In this document: positions 40,501 to 51,700 of the stretch, piece by piece | How positions within the stretch are numbered: position 1 is the stretch's first letter | Layout of the letters: the number at the start of each line of letters is the position of its first letter | Source of the DNA: Aldrovandia affinis | Taxonomy: Eukaryota; Chordata; Actinopteri; Notacanthiformes; Halosauridae | DNA length: 64,000 nt | Direction of reading: 5' to 3' | NCBI GenBank assembly: GCA_029706075.1 | Contig: JAINUG010000055.1 | Location: 5,575,839-5,639,838, forward strand | Program-made: the position numbers and the translations under genes | The notes under the pieces: generated by a model | What the model saw: the letters and a program-made list of their open reading frames with translations, nothing else | Told to the model about the DNA's origin: nothing | Database searches by the model: none

Positions 40501-43500
40501 AGGGTAAACGACCTTCAAGGGAAAGAAACACACGTTACATTCTGTTTGATAAATGGGCTTTGTTGGACCATCGTTACCAGGGGATCTTTCCTGAATCCGT
40601 TCCCGTGCCTTGCCTGAGCAGTGTCCCACCCAGGGTTTGAACCTGCAACCTCCCTGGTTTGTTCAGAGACTTTGCCACATGCTCCGCACTGCCATGGTTT
40701 TTCTGTTTTTGTCCTTGGCAGAGGAGCCGGCATCGGAGGCCTGGGAATTACAGTGGAGGGTCCCTCCGAGTCCAAGATGTCCTGCAAAGACAACAAGGAT
40801 GGCAGCTGCAGCGTGGAGTACACTCCTTACGTGCCAGGGCTGTATGACGTCAACATCACCTACGGGGAGAAGCACATTCTGGGTAAGGTCCGAGCTCTTC
40901 CCATATGGATTTGGGAGTGCAGGTGCAGGAGGGAGGTCAGGGTTCGCTCAGGTGAGCTGGTGGTTTTTTTCCTGAGCAGAGGAAGGAGGGGGGACGGGGT
41001 TGGGCGTTAATTTCTCTGTGTGGTTTCTACTGTCTACGGCCTACGCTATCATTATGATGTCATTTTGATTCAAATCCAAACCAAAAGAATCCACTGCCTT
41101 GACGTCAAAACCCCATTTCGCAGATGGTGCGTGCCAATTTAAAGGATTTATTCCCCCCTGGATATTTATTTGTCTGTAGTCTCTAATGTGGTTTTGATTA
41201 AGAGTGCATACAACAACAGAAAATTCAAATGCCTCATAGGTTTAAAATAAAGAATGCGGATGATCTGAACAAGAATTCTGATGACGAAAAACGCTTGGGT
41301 TCGATGGTTAAAGTGGCTCGATAACACACAACAAGTTTTTGTCATTACCGTTTACTGCAGTATTTAAAAACTGGTCGTTAACATTATCACAAGCCTTCCA
41401 GCAGTTTTCCAGCTGTATTGGTAATCTGGCAGGAGATGGAATGACTTGTGTTTTTGGAATGAGTGGTCTGAACACGTCGAATGGACTGTCCCACACTTCA
41501 CTTCCTTGTAAGACATCGGTTTGTTAACTTTTCTAATTTTCTAATTTCTAATTTCTAATTTTCTAATAAAAAAAAGATTCTAATTTCCATTTTCCCCCCC
41601 AGAATAGTGCGGGGTAACTTGAAAGAAGACATTCCAGCTCAATAAATCATTCTCCTCCTCATATGTGATCACTCCGCACTGTCCCTGTGCATTGCAGTGA
41701 GACACCGTTAATCCATTTCCACAACGTCTCGTAGCTAATGAATTATCCATAGTGGGACGTTGTACGGTCTCCATTCTGTTCTATTGACTCACGAATTACA
41801 TGCTGTGCTTTCTCACGTCGACTAATGGGGTGAAGCATCTGTCCTTTTCCAGGGTGATGCATTAGACAATGGACCAATATTTCATAAAGATTGTACACGT
41901 CGTCCCAGGTCACAACAGCGCGTAGCTACAAATAGTACTAGATCAAATAACGCGATAAAGCAAAATGTGAATGATTTAAATTGATTTCAACATACCATTA
42001 CAAGGAGTGAACTATATTCAGTTGCATGTTTTATATTTCAATTAAAATGGTATATAAATCTGCAAAGAGCCATACAGTAAACGGATCGTGTTGTAAACTT
42101 GTGATTTTAAACTTCGTTTTTTAGCTTAAAAACTGATACCGTGATATACCGAAAACCGTGATATTGAGGTACTACTCCATACCGTCACAGCCCTAATTAA
42201 TATATATATATATTTATTAACATGTTTCTTCCCCTTGCTGACATTCATGCCACAAAACCTGTGATACAAAGTCAATGATTAGACTCCTCTTGATAGCTTT
42301 AGCGATGATCTCTAGCCATATGAATGCACTCTGTAAGTTGCTTTGGATAAAAGCGCCTGCCTAATAATGAAATTGTAAATGTTACTTTCCCTGAATTTCT
42401 TCAGTAAAATATCCGGCTGTATAAATGGATTGTATGTAAAGAAATGTAAACTACATAAGTCACTCTGGATAAGAGCGTCCGCTAAATGCCTGTAGTGTAA
42501 TATGTCCAGGGTGTGAGTGTGACCACACGGCTCTGTGCGTTGACCCTGCAGGAAGTCCCTTCAAGGTGCCGGTGAAGGATGTGGTGGACCCCAGGAAGGT
42601 GTCTATCTCCGGGCCTGGGGTGAGCTCGGGAGTCCGAGCCAAAATCCCACAGTGCTTCACCGTGGACTGCAGCAAGGCGGGCGTGGCACCCCTCGCCGTT
42701 GCCGTGACGGCACCCAAAGGTGAGCGCCTCCACCTCTGACAACGAAACTCATGTTTGTCTCCAGTCCCCAAAAAAGCTGCAGCGTCTTGTTGATGCAGAT
42801 GTTGGTCCTTTTTAATGACCTCACACATTAACACTTCTTCTTTGTGACAGAAACATGGCGGAGCTTTATTGTGTGTGTCGGCTTCACCCTAGGAGTCCGG
42901 TGTGGTAATGGCACAGATTCTATAGACTCACCAGATACTCGGCTTCCGCGCTCCTTCCGTCCCCTCCCACCTCTTAACTACAGGAGGATTCAGTTGGTCA
43001 CAGGAGGTTCCGGTGCTGCGTTGCAGTACAGAATGTTTGTTGCCATAGTACGGTAATTGCTTCACAAATATTCATAAGACATAACATTTTCGGCTTCAAT
43101 GGCAGGGAGACAGAACCTGCAGTGTTAAGAACACGGAGCTGAGTATCTGGTCGGTCTAAAGCAGGGGTGTCCAGTCTTATCCGAGAATGGCCGGTGTGGG
43201 TGCAGGTTTTTGTCCTAGCCCAGCACTAAAAGACCGGATTCAACTAATCATGTTCTTCAATCAAGATGTTGAATCAGGTGTTGTAGTGCTGGGCTAGAAC
43301 AAAAACCTGCACCCAGGCTGGCCTTTTTGGATAAGATTGGATACCCTTGTTCTAAAAAAACTGTGATAATGAGCCTCAGCTGTGCTCAGTCCTCCAGCGT
43401 TTGCCTCAGTGTGATGACGGCCAGAGTTTTGTTGTTCTAGCGGACGAGGCGGACTCCCAGCCCTGGCGCAGCCATCTGAAAGCCTTTACAGATCTCTTTA

Positions 43501-46500
43501 AAGTCGAGTCCAAGAGCGGGGATTCTGGGACAGGTTTGCAGTGTGCAGAAAACCCTCCCCTTCCGCTCCAGCCAATAAGGGACAATCACAAGCAAATGGG
43601 GGGAGTGGAGGGGTGATGTCGAAAGAGCAGTGCTTTGAGTCAACTCAAAGATTCCTTATGAAAATATGCCCCTGTTAGTAAAGTCTTCAGATCCTTCCCT
43701 GGTCACCTGAGTGCACATTTGATGATGTCACAAATTATGGTGTGTCTGTAGACCAGGGCCCGTATTTACAAAGCATCTCAGAACTGATCCTAGATCAGCA
43801 CACCTACTCTGCCTTCTAGCTCAAAATGGTTAGGATATGGACAAGGGGGAAACTGATCCTAGATCAGCCCTGACCTGTGTCAAATGTAAATGATAAATAC
43901 TTTCAACTCTTTAGATGCCAGTAACATTTGAAGACACTCCCGCAGATCTCTGAGAGTTTTCAGTGGAACATGTTACTGACCAAAACGTACAATCGTATCA
44001 AAGAGGAATTAAATTGCCAGTATTCTGCAGGAATCTTACTGCCATCTAAATGGTTAAAGTGTTTCAAATATAGCATTTGACCCAGGTCTGGTGTGGTAGT
44101 AGGGATCGAGTTTGGAATGCAGCCCCCTGTGTGCACTGCTGGCCATCTTTAAACAAACATCACTTGAGTTTACTTTGTAAAGAAGCCAATCAATATTATT
44201 CTTTGTGAACAGTCCCACCAGCAGGATATCTGTTGTTCATGGCCTGAGCGGCCTATAGCTGTATTTTCATAAGGTTACCTATGCTTCAGTGCATATGTGA
44301 GAGGGAGGAGAGCGGCTTCTCTCTGCAGGTGATCCTGGCACTCTTCCTCTGGGTTCTGTTGCTCCTGTTTTTCACCCTTTCTCTGCTACACTCTGTGTGT
44401 CCAAAGTGGCCCAGCCTCGACCCTTAACCCTCACAGTACTCCCCTTCTCCCTTCCCGTATGAATTCCGCATGTAGGATACTTGGCAGGGCACGTGATCAG
44501 GGCTCTGATTTTCATAGGACAATGCTGGAGAAGGCCCCTGCCGGAAGTGGAGGTTGGTCCTCCCAAGTTTGTATGAAGCCAATCTGACTCTCACCTCATT
44601 GAAAACACAGATGTATTATTATCCCAATTGGGAAATGGTTGGAGTCCCCAGACCACCCCCCCCCCCTCCACCCAACCCCGTCAGATGCAGTTGTCCTCGC
44701 TTTACAATTTAGCTGACTCTCGGATGTTCTTACCTAGTAGTACTTTTTTTTTTTTTTTTTTTTTTAAAGCACCCTGAAAGATGTTCTCAGGCTGTGTTTC
44801 AGCTGACCGGAGCATTAGTGACTGGGTGGTGGTGCTGGGGAAAGGGGAAATTTGGCGACATCATGGTAACCATGACCACAAACCTTCATTTGAGGAGCCT
44901 CACACCAACTGAAACAGCCACAATTCGGACCACAAGTTCCATCTTCTGACGCGTGTCATTCAGGGCCAGGGGAGCGGTGGTGATTTACTCCAGAATAACA
45001 GCTGAAAAATACAGATAGGCAAAGTGTTATTTTTTTAATTTTTTTTTATTTTATTTTATTTTTTGGAGAGCTCCATGTAAAATACAGGAAATGAACCCAG
45101 TTTAATGACTGCAGTGTTAAAGTGGCAATAACTACCAAATTGCATTGTGCGTAAAAATAAATAAATAAATAAAATAAACCACAATTGTACACTCATAAAT
45201 TCCATTCCATTCCAATTTACTTATTTTTAATGCAGAGGCAATTACCACCACCACCACCCATCTCCCTGAGGAAATTAACAAAGGATTTAATTAGGTATTT
45301 GAAATGGGAGTGACTGCCTCAATGTCTGTGCTCAAATCTAAAGCGTTTTCAGTTTGAAAATAATGCATATTAATAACCGCAGCATCTGAATGGGTGACCG
45401 AAGAACCAGAGATTAAGGAATTTAAACTCATCAGCGCTCTGCATTTTTTAAATATGCCTGCGTGCAATTAATTTTCACTTTTAAGATTATTGATTCTGAC
45501 TTGCTTTTGCTGACTCATCTCCCGTGGCCTCTCTGATTGCAATTTCGTGGATCGTTGAAAATAAATTATTCTTCTCCTTTGTTTGTTCCCCACGCAGGCC
45601 TTTGTCACATTCAAGCTGGGTTTCATCAACTTTGATTGCATGGACCAGAAACTATGATTCGCACAGTAAAAACACCCTAATCTGTGTCTTCTCGTGCTTT
45701 GTTTGTTTGGATCAATTCATTGCAGCGCTGTACGATTAATTATGACTGAAACTGTGTTGGGAGGGCCGGAAGGAGAAAGCGCTTGTCAACCTTGTTTTGC
45801 GCCTTCTGTGACATCTGACCCCTCGGTCCACTGTGTCTGCCCAGGTATTGCTGAGCCCGTGGAGGTGACCGATAACGGGGATGGAACGCACACCGTGGCC
45901 TACACCCCATCTGTTGAAGGACCGTACTCTGTGGCGGTCAAGTACGCCGACCAGGACGTGCCCCGCAGGTGACACACAGAAAATTGAGGCTTCACAGTTT
46001 GGTTCCGTTTTTCTAAACGCATTCGTCCAATGCTTCTTTTTTTTACCACATGACTAGACCTGGGTCTATAAAGTAACATAACATTTGAATTATTCAAATA
46101 ATAATCAAAATATTTAGAATGCTTTGGACACCATCTAAATATCTGCAGATAAAAAAAAAAAAAATTTAAAAAAACTTTTCACCAATATTCAGGGCAAAGT
46201 CTGTCTACCACATGATTGTTAATTTGGTCAATAACTTGTTGAAAATTCTCAGGAGTCTGCAGGAGCGTTTTTAAAATGTCACCCCTCTGCACATGACTAA
46301 TTTGGATGTCATCTCCCTTCCATACCTCCCCCTAGCCTCCCCCTCCCCTTTCTACCTACCTCCCTCCCTCATTCTCTCCCTGGATGAAAAGGTACAGTAT
46401 TTACAAACTTTTTTTTGTTGCCTGCAGTCCCTTCAAGTTCCGGGTGCTGCCCACTCACGACGCCAGTAAGGTACGTGCCAGTGGGCCGGGCCTCACCACC

Positions 46501-48761
46501 GGTCTGGCCGCCAGTCTCCCAGTGGAGTTCACCATTGACGCCAAGGACGCCGGCGAGGGCCAGCTGTCTGTGCAAATCAACGTGAGTTTGAAAGGACGAG
46601 AACGAGAAGAATACAGTCATCCCGATTTTGAGTACACCACCTCTATCCCTTACTTCCCTCCCTCCTCCCCATCCCTCCTTCCTTCTTTGACTCCCCCTTC
46701 ACTCTCACTCTCCTTACTTCATTCCACCCTTTCCCTCCCTCCCTCCTTTATTCCCTCCCCAGTAGAGTTGAAAGGGTGAGAACGGGAGAACAAATCACTA
46801 GCCCGCTTTAGCGTTTGGCACAACGTACACCACTCCTTACCGTTTAAGCATCCAGCTGTCACCAGGGTGACCAGATGTCCTGCAGCTATGGTCGTTATCC
46901 CACATCTCAATAAAGTCGCAACATTATGGATATGATATTGATTTCCAGCCCCGTGAAATCATCTGGCTTAGAGGGAGGAATAGAGGAGTAGAGGGAGGAA
47001 TCCGCCTCAGACCAGTGATATTTATGTCTCTCCTACTGCGGGGTTTGTTTGTGTACAAGGTAATCTCCTGCTGAAAAATGTGCCATTTTTTACCCGCCCT
47101 CCCCTCAGTTTCCACATTCGTAAAATTGATGAGCCTCCATTCTGTGATCAGGCATTATGTAATGACCCTAATCTCACGATTCTCCCTCCTCTCGGACCTG
47201 GAGCTTAGCTCTGAGCTGGACTCGTCTCCCCCCCCCGTGCCAGCATGGCCCAGAGCCTTGCCCGCCATCTGTCTTCCTGTCACTGCAGCTCTCCCTGGGT
47301 TTGGCGGAGCACGCAGAAGCACAGTGGAAGAACCTTCTGTATACATCTTTAGCGCTGCCTCATTCTTCTTTTTAAACTTATTTTTTTTCTACACCTTCTT
47401 CCAGGACCAGGAAGGCAAGCCGAAGAAGGCCAGTATCCACGACAACCACGACGGCACCTATCGGGTGTCCTACGTGCCGGACAAGGTGGGCCGCTACACC
47501 ATTGTCATCAAGTACGGTGGCGACGAGATCCCCGCCTCGCCGTACCGCCTCCGCGCCACTGCCACCGGCAATGCCAGCAAGTGCACTGTGGCAGGTAAGA
47601 CCAAGGTCCTGGTAGCTGCCCTGGCCCCCTCCCTCTTTCCTTCCCTCTCTCCCCCTCTCATTCCCTACCCCTCTTTCCCTCTCTCCCTCCCTCCTTCCTT
47701 CTCTCCCTACTTCCTTTCTTCCCTCCCTTATTCTCTCCCTCCCTCCCTTATTCTCTCCCTCCTTCCTTTCTTCCCTCCCTTATACTCTCTTGATCTAAAG
47801 AGTTTGAGTATTTCAAATGCGTATTTGGTGCAGGTCTGGCTGAAACCGATCTGTGTCACTACACAAGTGTTCTTTTATGGAGTAATGCCCCCTGATATTG
47901 TGTGCTTGTGTTTTAGATGATTGTGTGTGTGTGTGTTTGTTTGATCCCTCCTGTTCTGCTGTGCCTCCCTGTGTCTTGACAAGATCTCACTTGTAAAAAG
48001 AGGGTTTTTAAACGTTAGTGTGCATTCCCCCAGGTCCAGGCCTAGGCCCCACCATCTGTATCGGGGAGGAGGTGGGTTTGGTGGTGAACGCGCAGGGCGC
48101 GGGGAAGGGGAAGGTGTGCTGCGTGGTGCTCACTCCGGACGGGACCGAGGTGGAGGCTGAGGTCATGGAGAACGAGGACGGGACTTTCGACATCTTCTAC
48201 ACGGCGCCTGAGCCCGGCACCTATGTCATCTACGTGCGCTTCGGTGGGGAGAACGTTCCCAGGAGCCCCTTCCAAGTCATTGTGAGCAGAGCGAGACGCT
48301 CGTCTGTCTTTCAAAAGAGGGGGGGGGGAATGTAATGGAATTAATGAAGTGCGTGTGTACGTGCGTGTGCGTGTGTGTGTGTGCGTGCGCGTGCGCGTGT
48401 GGGTGCGCGTGTGTGCGCGTGTGCGCGCGTGTGTGCGCGTGTGTGCGTGTGTGTGCGCGTGTGTGCGTGTGTGCGCGTGTGTGCGTGTGTGTGTGTGTGT
48501 GTGTGCGTGCGCGCGTGTGTGTGTGTGTGTCCGTGTGCTCTGCAGAGTGTGAGGGGAGTGAAAGAGCGAGGGAGAAAGGGTGTGAGAAGGGGGCCTGGGA
48601 GGAGGAGAGGTTGGGAAAAGGGGAGAGCGTGGAGAGAGGGGGAGAAGGAGAGGGTAAAAGGGAGAGCAAAAAGAGAGAGCGAGTGAGGGGGAAAGAGTGT
48701 GAGCGAGAGTGAAGTAACCTGCACCGTTCCTCCCCAGGCCACAGATGAGGCCCCCCTGGTT

Positions 48762-48798
<37 letters not shown>

Positions 48799-51700
48799 CT
48801 GCTCCTGGAGCCTGCCCCCCTGGCTTCCAGCCCTGGGTACAGACACACCTCCCACCCTCCTCCCTCTTTCCCTCCTTTCTCTCTGACAGCCTGCAGCCCG
48901 CTGGGAGAACTCTGCGGCCCTCACCACCACTCCTAATCGCTCTGTTCACTGATTCACTGATCACCTGATCACTGGTGCACTGCTCACTAATTACTGTTCA
49001 CTGCTGCACTAAAGCATCGATGCACTGATCACTGATGCACCAATACACTGGTCATTGGTTCACTTTCTGACCAATAGGGCTGTTTTCTCCACCAATCGCA
49101 CTTATCGAAGTGTGTTCTGAATGATTCCCCTCAGCTCTGCCTCGTTTTACAGATCAAGCATCACCTCATTCTCCATTTCAGTGTGAGGAAACCTCTCTGC
49201 GTTTCATCCCCCTCTGTGTGCTGGTGCCCCTCTGCTGGTCTCACACCCACCCAATCACAGCAGCACAATACACAGTGGAAAAAATGGACCTACATTTCCT
49301 AGTTCTCACAAGAATGGGAAAGGGTGGGAGAGCAAGGAGTGCTTCTAATGTAAAAATAACCTGAAGGGATCTATCTGTCTGTCTGTCTGTCTGTCTGGGC
49401 CCTGTAGAGGCTGTTGCTGCTTCACCTCACCGCCACACTCCTCTCCTCATTCTCTGTGTTTCCAGCTCGCCTACCGTTGTTAAGGGCGTGTTTTCTTTGT
49501 TCTGTTTGGTTTCCTCCTTGCAGGATTCTGGGAGCTTTATTTTGCTTTTCCAGGTGACTCATGCCCCCTCTCTCTGTCTCTCTCTCTCTCTCTCTCTCCA
49601 TCTGTGAGCTGCATCATCACATTTCTGCTGTGTAAGAAGCCTTAAGCACTCCTTAAGTTTCTCTCTGTCTCTGTCTTCTCTGCTGCCCTGTGTAGACTGT
49701 AACAAAGCCACAACAAAATGACAGTACATAAAAGTTATTTTGGTAATAAAGCATAATGACGCACGCATTGGCAAGTTGAATCAAGACCCCGGAACACAGA
49801 GGAGGTCACATGCATACACATTAAGGCACCATAATGAATCGGACACAAAAAAGTAGCTGGAACACGTTTTCTTCTCTGCCTCAAAGGGAAAGCAAGACAC
49901 CTTTCAACTGTTGCGCCCCCTTATGTAATAATGCTGAAATTCTCAATTTGCATTTTGTCATTTAATTTTTCCTTTCTTTCCCGAAACCCTCAAATGGACT
50001 GCACTATGTGAAGAACAGTCAAACTCAGCCAGCTGCCAGAGACCCCGCAACCTGCTACTAACCATGAATGCTCTTTTTGTCCCCCAAATCCATATGCCCC
50101 CACATGCTCTCCAGGTGACCGACGGTTCGTACTTCCCCGTCAACAGCATGAACGGGGCGGGGTTCAGACCCTTCGACATGGTTATCCCCTTCGCCTTCCG
50201 CAAGGGCCAAATCACAGGTGAGGCAAAGTGCACAGGTAGGCCAGGACGGGGATGGTTTTCCAGAGCTGAACCCCTGGAGTTCTGCCCCAGCCTGTTTGAG
50301 CCCTATCGCAGCCTACTCTGGGTGCAGGGCAGTTACGCTTGCCCTTGCCGAGGCAAGCTTTCCGCCAAAAGGAGGACGTCTGAATGTCTGATGTTTGTTT
50401 TTAATATGCGATTTTTACCAGCGTTCTATTTCATCCGTCCTTGTATTGTCTCTGTAAGGAGCGTCGAGCTGAAGGAATATGCCAATATTGCGTCATATTT
50501 AATGTTCTGTATAGATGCAAAAGTGGGTGAAGTTGGATGGGTGCCACAGCCACAGTTGGCTGTCAATTACTGACTTATTTGAACCTTCCGATCAAAAAGT
50601 TTTGCTCTTCACAACCAAGGAAAATGATTGGTTCAAATCAGTGAGTCATTGGCAGCATATGGTAGCGCCCAGAGGCGTAGCGTGGGGGGTGCAACCGGGC
50701 GCAAAATTCCGAGGGGCGCAAAATTTCAGAAGACGAAAAAAAAAACACAGTTCCCACAGTTCCAAAGGTCCCCAACCTTTTTTGCACCACGGACTGGTTT
50801 CATGCACCGGGTGTAAAATTCAGAGGGGTGCAATTTTTTCTTCATGCACCCCGGTCTACGGAAAATGGTCTTGCATGAAACCGTCCGTGGTGCAAAAAAG
50901 GTTGGGCACCGTTACGTGCCTCGCCCCGGCTGCTGGCAACCCACGCTACGCCACTGGTAGCGCCACCCATTTTTGGTGTCACCTCATTCTCCTATCGCTA
51001 GTGTGAGGCTTCATAAACCTCCTAACGGTTGACTTGCTGACTTGAGTCATCGATGACTCACTGAAGTGTTTTACTGAAGACTGCAGAGTCTTTTGATTCA
51101 TACAGCGCATCGTAGCTCCACCCATGTTCATGAAGGCTCACTCTTGCATCTCCTCAGTCTCCTGTCTCTACCTCCGCTCCATCACTAGTGGCCTGTAACG
51201 GTGCGTATTCCCCCTTCCAGGTGAGGTCCACATGCCGTCCGGGAAGACGGCCCAGCCCGAGATCATTGACAACCATGACGGGACAGTGACGGTGAAGTAC
51301 GCCCCCAACGAGCCCGGCCTTCACGAGATGCACATCAAATACAATGGCGCCCACATTCCAGGTCTGCTTGTCTTTCTTTCTCTCGTCTTTCGTTTCCCTC
51401 TCTCGTAATGTCGGTGCATCCGACTTCGTCTCGGCGCTTGCTCGAATGCCTGAAATACCAGCCAGCTGGAACACTGGGCTGCCCTGAGGGTGAGTGTTCT
51501 CTTGTGATGAATCTCCCATCAGCGTTCCTCGCACGGAAGCTGATGTTTTTAGGATGATGGGGTGGGGGGGGGGGTTGGAGCTGAAAACTTTTAAAAAGGA
51601 AAAAAAATAAATCATTTGGATCTTGATTTATTTGAACTGTTGAAAGAGAACCTTTGCATGACATCAGTTTAGTGGAATTCTCCGTGCCTTTTTATTTATT

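Larger units (their letters stand above)
39659..40721 (+). other. flnc intron 23
   Basis: 1063 bp: family-1 SINE (39717-39912), hAT-like MITE (40137-40347), SINE tail (40396-40449), and a reversed tRNA-like piece near 40611-40690 (GGGTTTGAACCTGCAACC). Confidence 0.7.
40883..42551 (+). other. flnc intron 24
   Basis: 1669 bp. A TCTAATTT-rich run (41533-41590), a truncated hAT-like MITE (42106-42197) and a SINE tail (42333-42502) are seen. 40890-41530 and 41600-42100 show nothing recognised. Confidence 0.65.
42720..45844 (+). other. flnc intron 25
   Basis: 3125 bp. It contains a palindromic MITE (43162-43349), a second inverted element (43753-43895), poly(T) (44745-44766), T/A-rich runs (45029-45065, 45155-45180) and a repeat-free AT-rich stretch (45240-45590). 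Confidence 0.65.

Noticed and set aside
45524..45739. Open frame before exon 26 as an additional exon
   Set aside because: Not similar to any filamin repeat, and exons 25 and 26 already join in frame.
48042..48930. Long minus-strand frames over intron 29 and the hinge exon
   Set aside because: They are antisense shadows of satellite and coding exons.
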